A stretch of 8,028 nt of DNA from an uncultured Clostridium sp. (GTDB taxonomy: Bacteria > Bacillota_A > Clostridia > TANB77 > CAG-508), in contig CAJKKA010000068.1 of assembly GCA_905200315.1 (NCBI GenBank), positions 1-8,028 on the forward strand. The letters run 5' to 3'. The notes under the pieces are model-generated. The model had not been told where the DNA came from. It made no database searches and was given only the letters and a program-made list of their open reading frames with translations. Positions within the stretch are counted from its first letter, which is position 1; every line of letters begins with the position of its first letter. Positions 1 to 4,771 of the stretch are shown here, in pieces. Position numbers and translations under genes: made by a program.

Positions 1-895
1 TAGAAACTGCAGTTTTACCAGAACCAACATCACCTTGAAGAAGTCTATTCATAGGTTTTACTTTTTCTAAATCTGCATCTATTTCTTCTAATACCCTTAA
101 TTGTGCTTTTGTAAGCTTAAATGGCAATTTATTTATAACATCTGACATATGTACTTCTTTTTCAAAGGCTATACCATCAATTTCTTTTTTGTATTGAGAT
201 TTTAAGCTAAGAAGTGCAAGTTGCATACTTAATAATTCCTCAAACACAAGTCTTTTTCTTGCTATATTAAACTCTGTAAAATCTTTTGGAAAATGAATTG
301 AATTTGTTGCAGAATTTATATCCATAAGCTTATATTCTTTTATTAAGTAATCTGGCAAAGTTTCTTTAAGTTTATTCTTTACAAGTTCAAGCCCATTTTC
401 TATAATTTTTCTAATATTATTTTGAGATAAGTTATAGGTTAATGGATATATAGGAATTATCTTACCAGTATTTTTCGTATTAACACCTACATCATACACT
501 GGTGAATTCATTTCAACTTTATTTCCAATTCTTTTAACTTTGCCAAAAAACTTATAAATTTCACCTGTCTTAAACATATTTCTTAAATAACTTTGATTAA
601 ACCATGTTATTGTACAGTTTCCTGTTTCATCTCTTACTATTAATTTGTAAATAGTCATTTTTCTATTTCTTGTTCTTATTTCAGAAACTCTGGCTGTTGC
701 AATTCCTTCTATTAAAACTTCTTCACCATCTTGCACCTCTGCAATTTTTACTGGCTTGCTTCTATCTTCATAAGTTCTTGGATAATATGTAATTAAATCT
801 TCTAATGTATATATTCCTAGCTTATTTAAAAGTTCTGCTCTATTAGGCCCAACTCCTTTTACATATTTTATTTCTTTAGATAAAATATTTTCCAT
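1..895 (-). CDS. recG: ATP-dependent DNA helicase RecG, N-terminal part (3' end outside window)
   Basis: RecG is a cytoplasmic superfamily 2 helicase that remodels stalled replication forks and branch-migrates Holliday junctions. The window holds 298 codons of a protein normally near 680 residues. Residues 1-50 carry a helix-hairpin-helix-like stretch (KGVGPNRAELLNKLGI, then YYPRTYEDRS). The OB-fold wedge domain follows at about 55-190. Next comes the RecG-typical RLVFEELLSMQLALL segment and LPFKLTKAQLRVLEEI just before the helicase core. The reading runs off the left edge at the Walker A motif (GDVGSGKT, residues 288-295). DEAH and later helicase motifs are therefore not visible. The start is ATG at 895, with AAAAGGAG (901-908) five bases upstream. 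No frameshift is seen. It is divergent from rpmB across a 400-base spacer. Identity is secure; whether the rest is intact cannot be judged. Confidence 0.97.
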   Translation of the reverse strand, partial: MENILSKEIKYVKGVGPNRAELLNKLGIYTLEDLITYYPRTYEDRSKPVKIAEVQDGEEVLIEGIATARVSEIRTRNRKMTIYKLIVRDETGNCTITWFNQSYLRNMFKTGEIYKFFGKVKRIGNKVEMNSPVYDVGVNTKNTGKIIPIYPLTYNLSQNNIRKIIENGLELVKNKLKETLPDYLIKEYKLMDINSATNSIHFPKDFTEFNIARKRLVFEELLSMQLALLSLKSQYKKEIDGIAFEKEVHMSDVINKLPFKLTKAQLRVLEEIDADLEKVKPMNRLLQGDVGSGKTAVS

Positions 896-940
896 AAACG
901 CTCCTTTTATAATTTTATTTTTTTATGCATTTTAGATATT

Positions 941-1110
941 AGATAAAAATAATTAAAAATCAATATTTCGAATGTGATTGGAGTGAGTGTATAGCTTCTT
1001 ATTAAATTTAAATGAGGGCGCGTTTTGCGAGAGGCTCGTTTGAATTTCTATTAGAAGCTATAACGAACGCATTGAGCCGAGAAATATTTATTTTTAATCT
1101 ATTTTTATCT
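941..1110. repeat. Long imperfect inverted repeat (MITE-like or large hairpin) upstream of recG
   Basis: Two nested arms face each other. The outer arms 941-969 and 1081-1110 match over about 29 bases with one gap and one or two mismatches; they begin AGATAAAAAT and end ATTTTTATCT. The inner arms 990-1016 and 1035-1062 share TATAGCTTCT/AGAAGCTATA at their base and match imperfectly up to GAG/CTC. Between inner and outer arms lie unpaired, relatively G+C-rich segments (970-989 and 1063-1080). The tip (1017-1034) is G+C-rich, and CGAG-AGG-CTCG at 1028-1038 can fold by itself. No protein of useful length is encoded. ATT flanks both ends (938-940 and 1111-1113), which could be a target duplication but is trivial in such AT-rich DNA. 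Possible readings are a non-autonomous mobile element, a structured recG leader, or a dispersed intergenic repeat. Confidence 0.6.
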
Positions 1111-1224
1111 ATTGTTACATTATATATTACATAATTTTTATAGTATATCATCTACTTTGTGTCTATTTTAATTGCAAAAAATTAATACTTTTTTTACATT
1201 ATAAACTAAATTTTAAAAAAAGTC

Positions 1225-1253
1225 TTGTATTTTTAAAATTTATATGATAAACT
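1225..1253 (+). promoter_or_regulatory. Tentative rpmB promoter
   Basis: TTGTAT (1225-1230) and TAAACT (1248-1253) are separated by 17 bases and lie about 45 bases before the rpmB start. Both boxes match the sigma-A consensus only partly (3/6 and 4/6), so this is a weak call in AT-rich DNA. Confidence 0.3.
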
Positions 1254-1296
1254 ATTAAACAGTCAATTTATTACTTAAATTTAGGAGGTGCTTTAA

Positions 1297-1494
1297 ATGG
1301 CAAAATGTGCTATATGTGAAAAAACATTAACTCATGGAAATAAACTTAGTATTACACGTTCTCATATAAGTAAAAGAACTACAAGAACATGGAAACCAAA
1401 CTTAAGAAAAGTTAAAGCAATGATAGATGGACAACCAAAGAGAATTTCAGTTTGTGCTAAATGTTTACGTTCTGGAAAAGTAAAAAGAGCTTAA
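1297..1494 (+). CDS. rpmB: 50S ribosomal protein L28, zinc-ribbon (C+) form
   Basis: L28 is a small basic protein of the large ribosomal subunit. At 65 residues, this one has the usual bacterial length. It begins MAKCAICEKTLTHGNKLS and continues with the characteristic SHISKRTTRTWKPNL segment. Two CxxC pairs (C4/C7 and C53/C56) form a predicted zinc-binding knuckle, marking it as the C+ paralogue type, which in other Firmicutes may be exchanged for a C- copy under zinc limitation. No zinc-regulator site was recognised here. AGGAGGTG (1283-1290) lies six bases before the ATG. The gene is monocistronic: divergent from recG and convergent with the spoVM cluster, with which it shares a hairpin terminator. 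It stands in the position rpmB takes in the Bacillus spoVM-rpmB-recG region. Confidence 0.98.
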   Translation: MAKCAICEKTLTHGNKLSITRSHISKRTTRTWKPNLRKVKAMIDGQPKRISVCAKCLRSGKVKRA

Positions 1495-1502
1495 TCTATA
1501 TA

Positions 1503-1560
1503 AAAAGAATAGGATTTATGAAATGATAAAAATTATTCATTTCATAAATCCTATTCTTTT
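1503..1560. terminator. Bidirectional terminator hairpin between rpmB and the spoVM cluster
   Basis: A perfect 24-bp stem (1503-1526 paired with 1537-1560) closes a 10-base loop. It begins eight bases after the rpmB stop. Read on the plus strand, the right arm ends CTTTTATACTTTTTAG; read on the minus strand, the exit is CTTTTTATATAG. It can therefore end both rpmB and the minus-strand small-gene transcript, whose last possible codon is at 1568. The stem is longer and more AT-rich than most intrinsic terminators. Confidence 0.8.
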
Positions 1561-1567
1561 ATACTTT

Positions 1568-1660
1568 TTAGTTGCTTGGGTCAATGTCTCCTCTAACCCA
1601 CCTTGTAAAATATTTTTTATAATTAAATAAATCTAAAATTAAAATTTGTAATTTTTTCAT
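1568..1660 (-). CDS. Possible 30-residue peptide downstream of spoVM
   Basis: I do not recognise this peptide. The open frame starts at ATG 1660, only seven bases after the spoVM stop, and ends at TAA 1568, eight bases before the shared hairpin terminator. It reads MKKLQILILDLF, then NYKKYFTRWVRGDIDPSN: a short hydrophobic N-terminus followed by a basic, aromatic and then acidic tail. There is no clear Shine-Dalgarno sequence (only ATTAAAATACAT precedes the ATG), so translation would have to rely on coupling to spoVM. In favour are its position inside the transcript, the fit between spoVM and the terminator, and a non-repetitive C-terminal composition including Trp. Against are its length and the missing ribosome binding site. 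Conservation would settle it. Confidence 0.4.
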   Translation of the reverse strand: MKKLQILILDLFNYKKYFTRWVRGDIDPSN

Positions 1661-1667
1661 ATGTATT

Positions 1668-1742
1668 TTAATCTTTTATTCCAAAAATCATTTTCAATAT
1701 ACCTCTCAATGCTTTTGGTGCTTTTTTTACTATTATTGTCAT
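1668..1742 (-). CDS. spoVM: Stage V sporulation protein M (SpoVM), 24 residues
   Basis: SpoVM is a tiny amphipathic helix made in the mother cell. It binds the convex outer forespore membrane, anchors the SpoIVA coat basement layer, and is needed for cortex and coat assembly. This product has KKAPKALRGILKMIFG at residues 6-21 and ends IKD. Aligned without gaps to the 26-residue B. subtilis protein (from memory), it shares M1, K7, P9, K10, L12, G14, I15 and G21, and both end in Lys-Asp. Pro9, known to matter for membrane localisation, is conserved. The start ATG at 1742 has GGGAG (1751-1755) eight bases upstream. It lies 16 bases after the 49-codon gene, so the two are probably co-transcribed. 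Position next to and opposite rpmB matches the Bacillus arrangement. I could not recognise a sigma-E promoter. Confidence 0.85.
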   Translation of the reverse strand: MTIIVKKAPKALRGILKMIFGIKD

Positions 1743-1758
1743 ACATATCACTCCCTTT

Positions 1759-1908
1759 TTAACATGCTAGCCATAAACAACCTACGGCTATTATTACTAA
1801 TCCAATTGTAATTAACCAACCTGTTATTGGAAGTAATAAAACTAACAATATTCCAAGACCTAGTCCTATTAAACAAACAGCAATTGTTTTTTTAAATGCT
1901 CTAAACAC
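1759..1908 (-). CDS. Small hydrophobic membrane protein (49 residues) upstream of spoVM
   Basis: I do not recognise a named family. The product starts MFRAFKKTIAVCLIGLG: a short basic N-terminus, then one hydrophobic helix at about residues 9-28 (rich in Gly and Leu). A Pro-Ile-Thr-Gly turn at 27-30 follows, then a second helix at about 31-47, and the protein ends in LWLAC. Cysteines are at 12, 44 and 49. The likely topology is a two-helix hairpin with the N-terminus inside. The start is GTG at 1908: AGGGAGGT (1917-1924) lies eight bases upstream and an in-frame TAA sits two codons before the start. The stop is 16 bases before spoVM, implying one operon and hence a possible sporulation role in the mother cell (inference). 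A 24-bp palindrome lies immediately upstream of the ribosome binding site. Confidence 0.75.
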   Translation of the reverse strand: MFRAFKKTIAVCLIGLGLGILLVLLLPITGWLITIGLVIIAVGCLWLAC

Positions 1909-1926
1909 TATTTATTACCTCCCTAC

Positions 1927-1950
1927 TGTTACAATTTATAAATAGTAACA
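1927..1950. promoter_or_regulatory. 24-bp palindrome, possible operator or leader hairpin
   Basis: TGTTAC-N12-GTAACA, whose centre ATTTATAAAT is itself a palindrome, is symmetrical over all 24 bases except one A/A pair. It sits directly before the ribosome binding site of the 49-codon gene and upstream of the divergent nth promoter. It could bind a dimeric regulator of either gene or form a hairpin in the small-gene leader. I cannot assign a regulator. Confidence 0.45.
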
Positions 1951-2002
1951 CATATTAATATATTATATTATTTTTAAATATATTATGTGACTAAATTATT
2001 TA

Positions 2003-2031
2003 TTGCAAATTATTCTGCAACATTATATAAT
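2003..2031 (+). promoter_or_regulatory. Predicted sigma-A promoter of nth
   Basis: TTGCAA (2003-2008), a 17-base spacer and a perfect TATAAT (2026-2031). Transcription would start near 2038, at the Shine-Dalgarno sequence itself, giving a very short leader. Its place downstream of the ATG at 1987 argues that the upstream ATG is not the true start of nth. Confidence 0.5.
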
Positions 2032-2037
2032 AAATTT

Positions 2038-2045
2038 GAGGTGAT
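2038..2045 (+). promoter_or_regulatory. Ribosome binding site that fixes a TTG start for nth
   Basis: GAGGTGAT ends four bases before TTG 2050. The in-frame ATG at 1987 has no purine-rich sequence before it, so the TTG is preferred. Confidence 0.75.
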
Positions 2046-2049
2046 TATT

Positions 2050-2670
2050 TTGAATAAAAACGATTATATAGATATTATAAATATATTAAAGCATACCTAT
2101 CCAGATGCTAAATGTAGCTTAGATTTTAAAACGCCTTTTGAACTTGTTGTTGCAGTTATGCTTTCAGCTCAATGCACAGATGAAAGAGTTAATAAAACAA
2201 CTCCAGCTTTATTTGCTAAATATCCTTCTATAGAAGATTTTGCAAATGCTAATATAACAGAATTGGAAAATATAATTCATCCTTGTGGATTTTATAAAAG
2301 CAAAGCAAAAAATGTTATTGGAACAGCCAAAAAAGTTTTGAATGACTTTAATGGCGTTGTTCCTTCTAATATGAAAGATTTACTTACTCTTCCAGGTATT
2401 GGTAGAAAAAGTGCTAATGTTATAATGTTAGAAGTATTTGGAAATGCACAAGGTGTTGCAGTAGATACTCATTGCAAGCGTATATCTAATAGATTAGGAT
2501 TATCCAAAGAAAGTGATCCAACAAAAATCGAGCTTGATTTAATAAAAAAATTTCCTGCAGAAACTTTAAAAGATGTAAACCATTTATTTATATACTTTGG
2601 AAGAGATATTTGCATTGCCCGAAATCCAAAATGTGAGCAATGTCCATTAAGAAAATTCTGCAAATCATAA
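2050..2670 (+). CDS. nth: Endonuclease III (DNA glycosylase / AP lyase)
   Basis: Nth removes oxidised pyrimidines from DNA and nicks the backbone at the resulting abasic site by beta-elimination, starting base excision repair. With the TTG start the protein has 206 residues, close to the 211 of E. coli Nth. The N-terminal FELVVAVMLSAQCTD segment is typical. The helix-hairpin-helix LPGIGRKSAN carries the catalytic lysine (K120), and VDTHCKRISNRLGL carries the catalytic aspartate (D139). C188-x6-C195-x2-C198-x5-C204 binds the [4Fe-4S] cluster. All key residues are present. An in-frame ATG 63 bases upstream would give 227 residues, but the extra 21 do not look like the family and lack a ribosome binding site. 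The gene has its own promoter and terminator and is divergent from the spoVM cluster. Confidence 0.97.
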   Translation: MNKNDYIDIINILKHTYPDAKCSLDFKTPFELVVAVMLSAQCTDERVNKTTPALFAKYPSIEDFANANITELENIIHPCGFYKSKAKNVIGTAKKVLNDFNGVVPSNMKDLLTLPGIGRKSANVIMLEVFGNAQGVAVDTHCKRISNRLGLSKESDPTKIELDLIKKFPAETLKDVNHLFIYFGRDICIARNPKCEQCPLRKFCKS

Positions 2671-2671
2671 A

Positions 2672-2728
2672 ATATATCTTTATTGGTATTTTTCATTGAC
2701 AAAATCCCAATAAAGATATATATTTTTT
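2672..2728 (+). terminator. Intrinsic terminator of nth
   Basis: A 15-bp stem (2672-2686 with 2707-2721) starts one base after the nth stop, has a 20-base loop and is followed by six T's (2723-2728). The promoter of the next gene overlaps its loop and right arm. Confidence 0.85.
2696..2724 (+). promoter_or_regulatory. Sigma-A promoter of the bactofilin-like gene, inside the nth terminator
   Basis: A perfect TTGACA (2696-2701) lies in the terminator loop. After 17 bases TATATT (2719-2724, 5/6) overlaps the right arm and T-run. Predicted transcription start is near 2731, about 26 bases before the ATG at 2757. Confidence 0.7.
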
Positions 2729-2742
2729 GTATAAATTTTTAC

Positions 2743-2750
2743 AAGGGAGG
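2743..2750 (+). promoter_or_regulatory. Ribosome binding site fixing the start of the bactofilin-like gene
   Basis: AAGGGAGG lies six bases before ATG 2757. It shows that the in-frame ATG at 2727, which lies inside the terminator T-run and at or before the predicted transcription start, is not used. The protein from 2757 also begins with a proper signal peptide. Confidence 0.85.
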
Positions 2751-2756
2751 AAAAAA

Positions 2757-4019
2757 ATGTTAAGAAACGCAAAAACAAAAGTATTATTAAGTTTATTTTT
2801 AATAATTACATTAATTTCAACACTTAGTTTCGCAGAAAACGAAACAACAAATGAAACACAAACACCAGCTGAAACAACAACTACAACAAACGAAACTTCT
2901 AATGAAACAAATTCAGTAGATACAACATCTACAACAGATGAAAACGGAGCTGCTGTAATTACAGAAGAAAACTCTGGAGAAGCACAAAACTCATCAAAAA
3001 CAAATTCTCAAGACGTTCATGAAGGAGATTTATATTTATCAGGAGAAGATGTTACTATGGACAAATTAGTTAATGGTAACGTTTATATTATGGCAAATAA
3101 CGTAACTGTAACAGGACAAGTTGCTGGTAACTTATTTATTTTAGCCAACAAAGCTACTTTTACAGATGCATATATAGAATCTTCTGTTTACTTATGTGCT
3201 AATGAGGTTAACTTTAAAGCTGTTGCATCTGACTTATATGCTTGCTGCAACACAATAGAAATTCCAACTAACTATGGAGTTTACAGAGACCTAAAATGTT
3301 ATGGTAATTCATTAACTATACTTGGTATTATAGGTAGAAATGTAGAATGTAATGTAGCTAGTTTGAATTTAGAAAAAGATGATTCTAAAGCAGATATTTA
3401 TGGAAATTTAAAATATAGTAGTACAAAAGAAATTCAAATTCCAGATGGAGCTGTACAAGGTGAAACAACATTTACTCAAATAGCAAAACAAGAAACTAAA
3501 GAAAAGGTTACAGATTACTTAGCAAATGCTGCTACAGCTGTTGTATTTACATTAGTAATTTATGGATTAGCTTTATTATTTAGCAAAAGCTCAATTGAAA
3601 AATGTACAAAAATTGCATCTAAGAAATTTTTACCTGCATTTGGTATTGGTATACTTTCATTAATACTTATACCAGTTGTAAGCTTCTTATTATTAATTAG
3701 TATTGTAGGAGCTCCAGTTTCTATTGCATTATTAGTATTATATGGATTATTACTTGCAATTTCAGGTTCAGTATTTGCTATATCAATTGCTAATATAATT
3801 TCTGAAAAAATAAAAATTTCTAATGCTTGGTTAAAAGCACTATGTGTTGCTATAGTTTCATTGTTAGTTTATATAATAGGTATTATACCTTATGTTTCTT
3901 TAATAAAATTCTTAATTATTATTTTAGGATTTGGAATAATACTTATGAATATGTTCTTTAAAAATATAAACTTTGAAAAAAAAGATAAAAAAGATAAAAA
4001 AAATAAATCAGAAAAATAG
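2757..4019 (+). CDS. Secreted/membrane polymer-forming (bactofilin-like) protein
   Basis: This 420-residue envelope protein resembles the polymer-forming, bactofilin-like proteins of Clostridia fused to membrane helices. Residues 1-26 are a signal peptide (basic start, LLSLFLIITLIST core, likely cleavage after SFA). Residues 27-85 are a low-complexity Thr/Asn/Glu/Ser linker. Residues 88-240 contain short beta-rung repeats (GNVYIMANNVTVTGQVAGN, then VYLCANEVNF, DLYACCNTIEI) expected to stack as a right-handed beta-helix. About five membrane helices follow at roughly 259-276, 291-312, 320-345, 359-380 and 383-400, with a Lys-rich cytoplasmic tail at 405-420. The beta-domain would thus be outside the cell, unlike cytoplasmic bactofilins. 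The gene is monocistronic with its own promoter and terminator. It interrupts the conserved rpe-spoVM neighbourhood. Function is unproven; a structural or wall-associated scaffold is the inference. Confidence 0.75.
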   Translation: MLRNAKTKVLLSLFLIITLISTLSFAENETTNETQTPAETTTTTNETSNETNSVDTTSTTDENGAAVITEENSGEAQNSSKTNSQDVHEGDLYLSGEDVTMDKLVNGNVYIMANNVTVTGQVAGNLFILANKATFTDAYIESSVYLCANEVNFKAVASDLYACCNTIEIPTNYGVYRDLKCYGNSLTILGIIGRNVECNVASLNLEKDDSKADIYGNLKYSSTKEIQIPDGAVQGETTFTQIAKQETKEKVTDYLANAATAVVFTLVIYGLALLFSKSSIEKCTKIASKKFLPAFGIGILSLILIPVVSFLLLISIVGAPVSIALLVLYGLLLAISGSVFAISIANIISEKIKISNAWLKALCVAIVSLLVYIIGIIPYVSLIKFLIIILGFGIILMNMFFKNINFEKKDKKDKKNKSEK

Positions 4020-4024
4020 AAAAT

Positions 4025-4058
4025 AAAAAACCACAAAATTAAATTTTGTGGTTTTTTT
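4025..4058. terminator. Bidirectional terminator between convergent genes
   Basis: CCACAAAA (4031-4038) pairs with TTTTGTGG (4044-4051), flanked by A6 (4025-4030) and T7 (4052-4058). It begins five bases after the stop of the bactofilin-like gene. In reverse it also has a T-run and can end the rsgA-rpe transcript, whose last codon is at 4103. Confidence 0.9.
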
Positions 4059-4088
4059 GCGGTTCGACAGAGGCGTCGCCCCCTACAT
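4059..4088. repeat. G+C-rich palindromic dispersed repeat, copy 1
   Basis: This short G+C-rich patch lies between the terminator and rpe. It contains ACAGAGGCGTC (4067-4077), identical to the core of copy 2 at 5751-5761. CGAC and GTCG can pair around the loop AGAGGC. On the minus strand it reads ATGTAGGGGGCGACGCCTCT onward, which resembles intergenic palindromic repeats I recall from gut Clostridia. It is non-coding. Confidence 0.55.
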
Positions 4089-4102
4089 CTTCTGACATAA
4101 TT

Positions 4103-4771
4103 TTATTTTACATTATTTTTTAATTCATTAATTGTTTGTTTAAAATCTTCTGAATCTATAATGGCTGTTCCTGCTACAATTATATTTGCTCCGGCTTGTT
4201 TTACCTTCTCTACATTATCTGTATTTATTCCACCATCTGCTTCTATGTCTATATCTATATTATTTTCTTCTATATACTTTTTCAATTTTGCTATTTTATC
4301 TATGGTGCTTTCTATTAGCTCTTGTCCGCCTTTTCCTGGCTCTACTGTCATTATTATTACTTGATGTAAGTATGATAAATATTCTGTTATTTCTTCTATT
4401 TTTGTATTTGGTTTTATTGCTATTCCTGTTTTACAATTATTAGATTGTATATATTTTATTGTATCTATTACTTCTTGCTTTGTTTTTAATGCTTCTATTT
4501 GAAATGTTATTGTATTTGGTTTAAATACTAAGAATTTATCTACATATTCTCTTACATTTTCTACCATTAAATGCACATCTAATGGTATTAATGTTATATG
4601 ATTTAAGTATTCTGAGTATTTTTCCATTTTAGCTGTTGTATCTGCTTCTACAAATTTTCCATCCATAACATCTATATGAAAATAATCTGTATGTGCTGTT
4701 TCTAAATCGTAAAAAATTTTCATACTTTTTTCTGAATCTACATTTAAAATTGACGTTGATATTTCTACCAT
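4103..4771 (-). CDS. rpe: Ribulose-phosphate 3-epimerase (divergent)
   Basis: Rpe interconverts ribulose 5-phosphate and xylulose 5-phosphate in the pentose phosphate pathway; it is a cytoplasmic, metal-dependent TIM barrel. The 222-residue length is normal. Visible motifs are S7 in STSIL, HIDVMDGKFV with metal ligand H32 and catalytic D34, DVHLMV with H67, PGKGGQ at 145-150, and EADGGI with catalytic D179. Unusual are IKPNT (119-123) in place of the common LNPAT, and VEPGKGGQ in place of VNPGFGGQ, so the phosphate and substrate side differs from the textbook enzyme. A related sugar-phosphate epimerase is possible, but context favours Rpe. ATG 4771 overlaps the rsgA stop by seven bases (ATGGTAG), and its ribosome binding site AGGGAGG (4779-4785) lies inside rsgA, so translation is probably coupled. 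Confidence 0.9.
   Translation of the reverse strand: MVEISTSILNVDSEKSMKIFYDLETAHTDYFHIDVMDGKFVEADTTAKMEKYSEYLNHITLIPLDVHLMVENVREYVDKFLVFKPNTITFQIEALKTKQEVIDTIKYIQSNNCKTGIAIKPNTKIEEITEYLSYLHQVIIMTVEPGKGGQELIESTIDKIAKLKKYIEENNIDIDIEADGGINTDNVEKVKQAGANIIVAGTAIIDSEDFKQTINELKNNVK

Larger units (their letters stand above)
909..1296. other. Non-coding spacer between divergent recG and rpmB
   Basis: This 388-base stretch holds the inverted repeat at 941-1110 and, after it, very AT-rich sequence leading to rpmB. No open frame with a ribosome binding site was found on either strand. The G+C-rich patch at 970-1080 stands out sharply from its surroundings. Confidence 0.7.

Noticed and set aside
1522..1588. 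15-codon minus-strand frame starting at TTG after GAGGAG
   Set aside because: It overlaps the better-placed 30-codon frame and runs into the terminator stem, so the GAGGAG is probably chance coding sequence.
1951..2040. Possible sigma-E promoter for the spoVM operon
   Set aside because: A CATAAT-like -10 is present on the minus strand, but no matching -35 lies at the proper distance.
1987..2049. Upstream ATG extension of nth by 21 codons
   Set aside because: There is no ribosome binding site before 1987, the predicted promoter lies downstream of it, and the extra residues do not resemble the Nth N-terminus; TTG 2050 has GAGGTGAT before it.
2469..2702. 77-codon minus-strand frame opposite nth
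   Set aside because: Shadow of nth; begins inside the nth terminator loop.
2727..2756. Upstream ATG extension of the bactofilin-like protein by 10 codons
   Set aside because: It lies in the terminator T-run, at or before the predicted transcription start, lacks a ribosome binding site and would put charged residues before the signal peptide.
4161..4443. Two plus-strand open frames opposite rpe
   Set aside because: They are antisense shadows of rpe with hydrophobic, low-complexity translations (Leu/Tyr/Ser from T-rich complement) and no ribosome binding sites.
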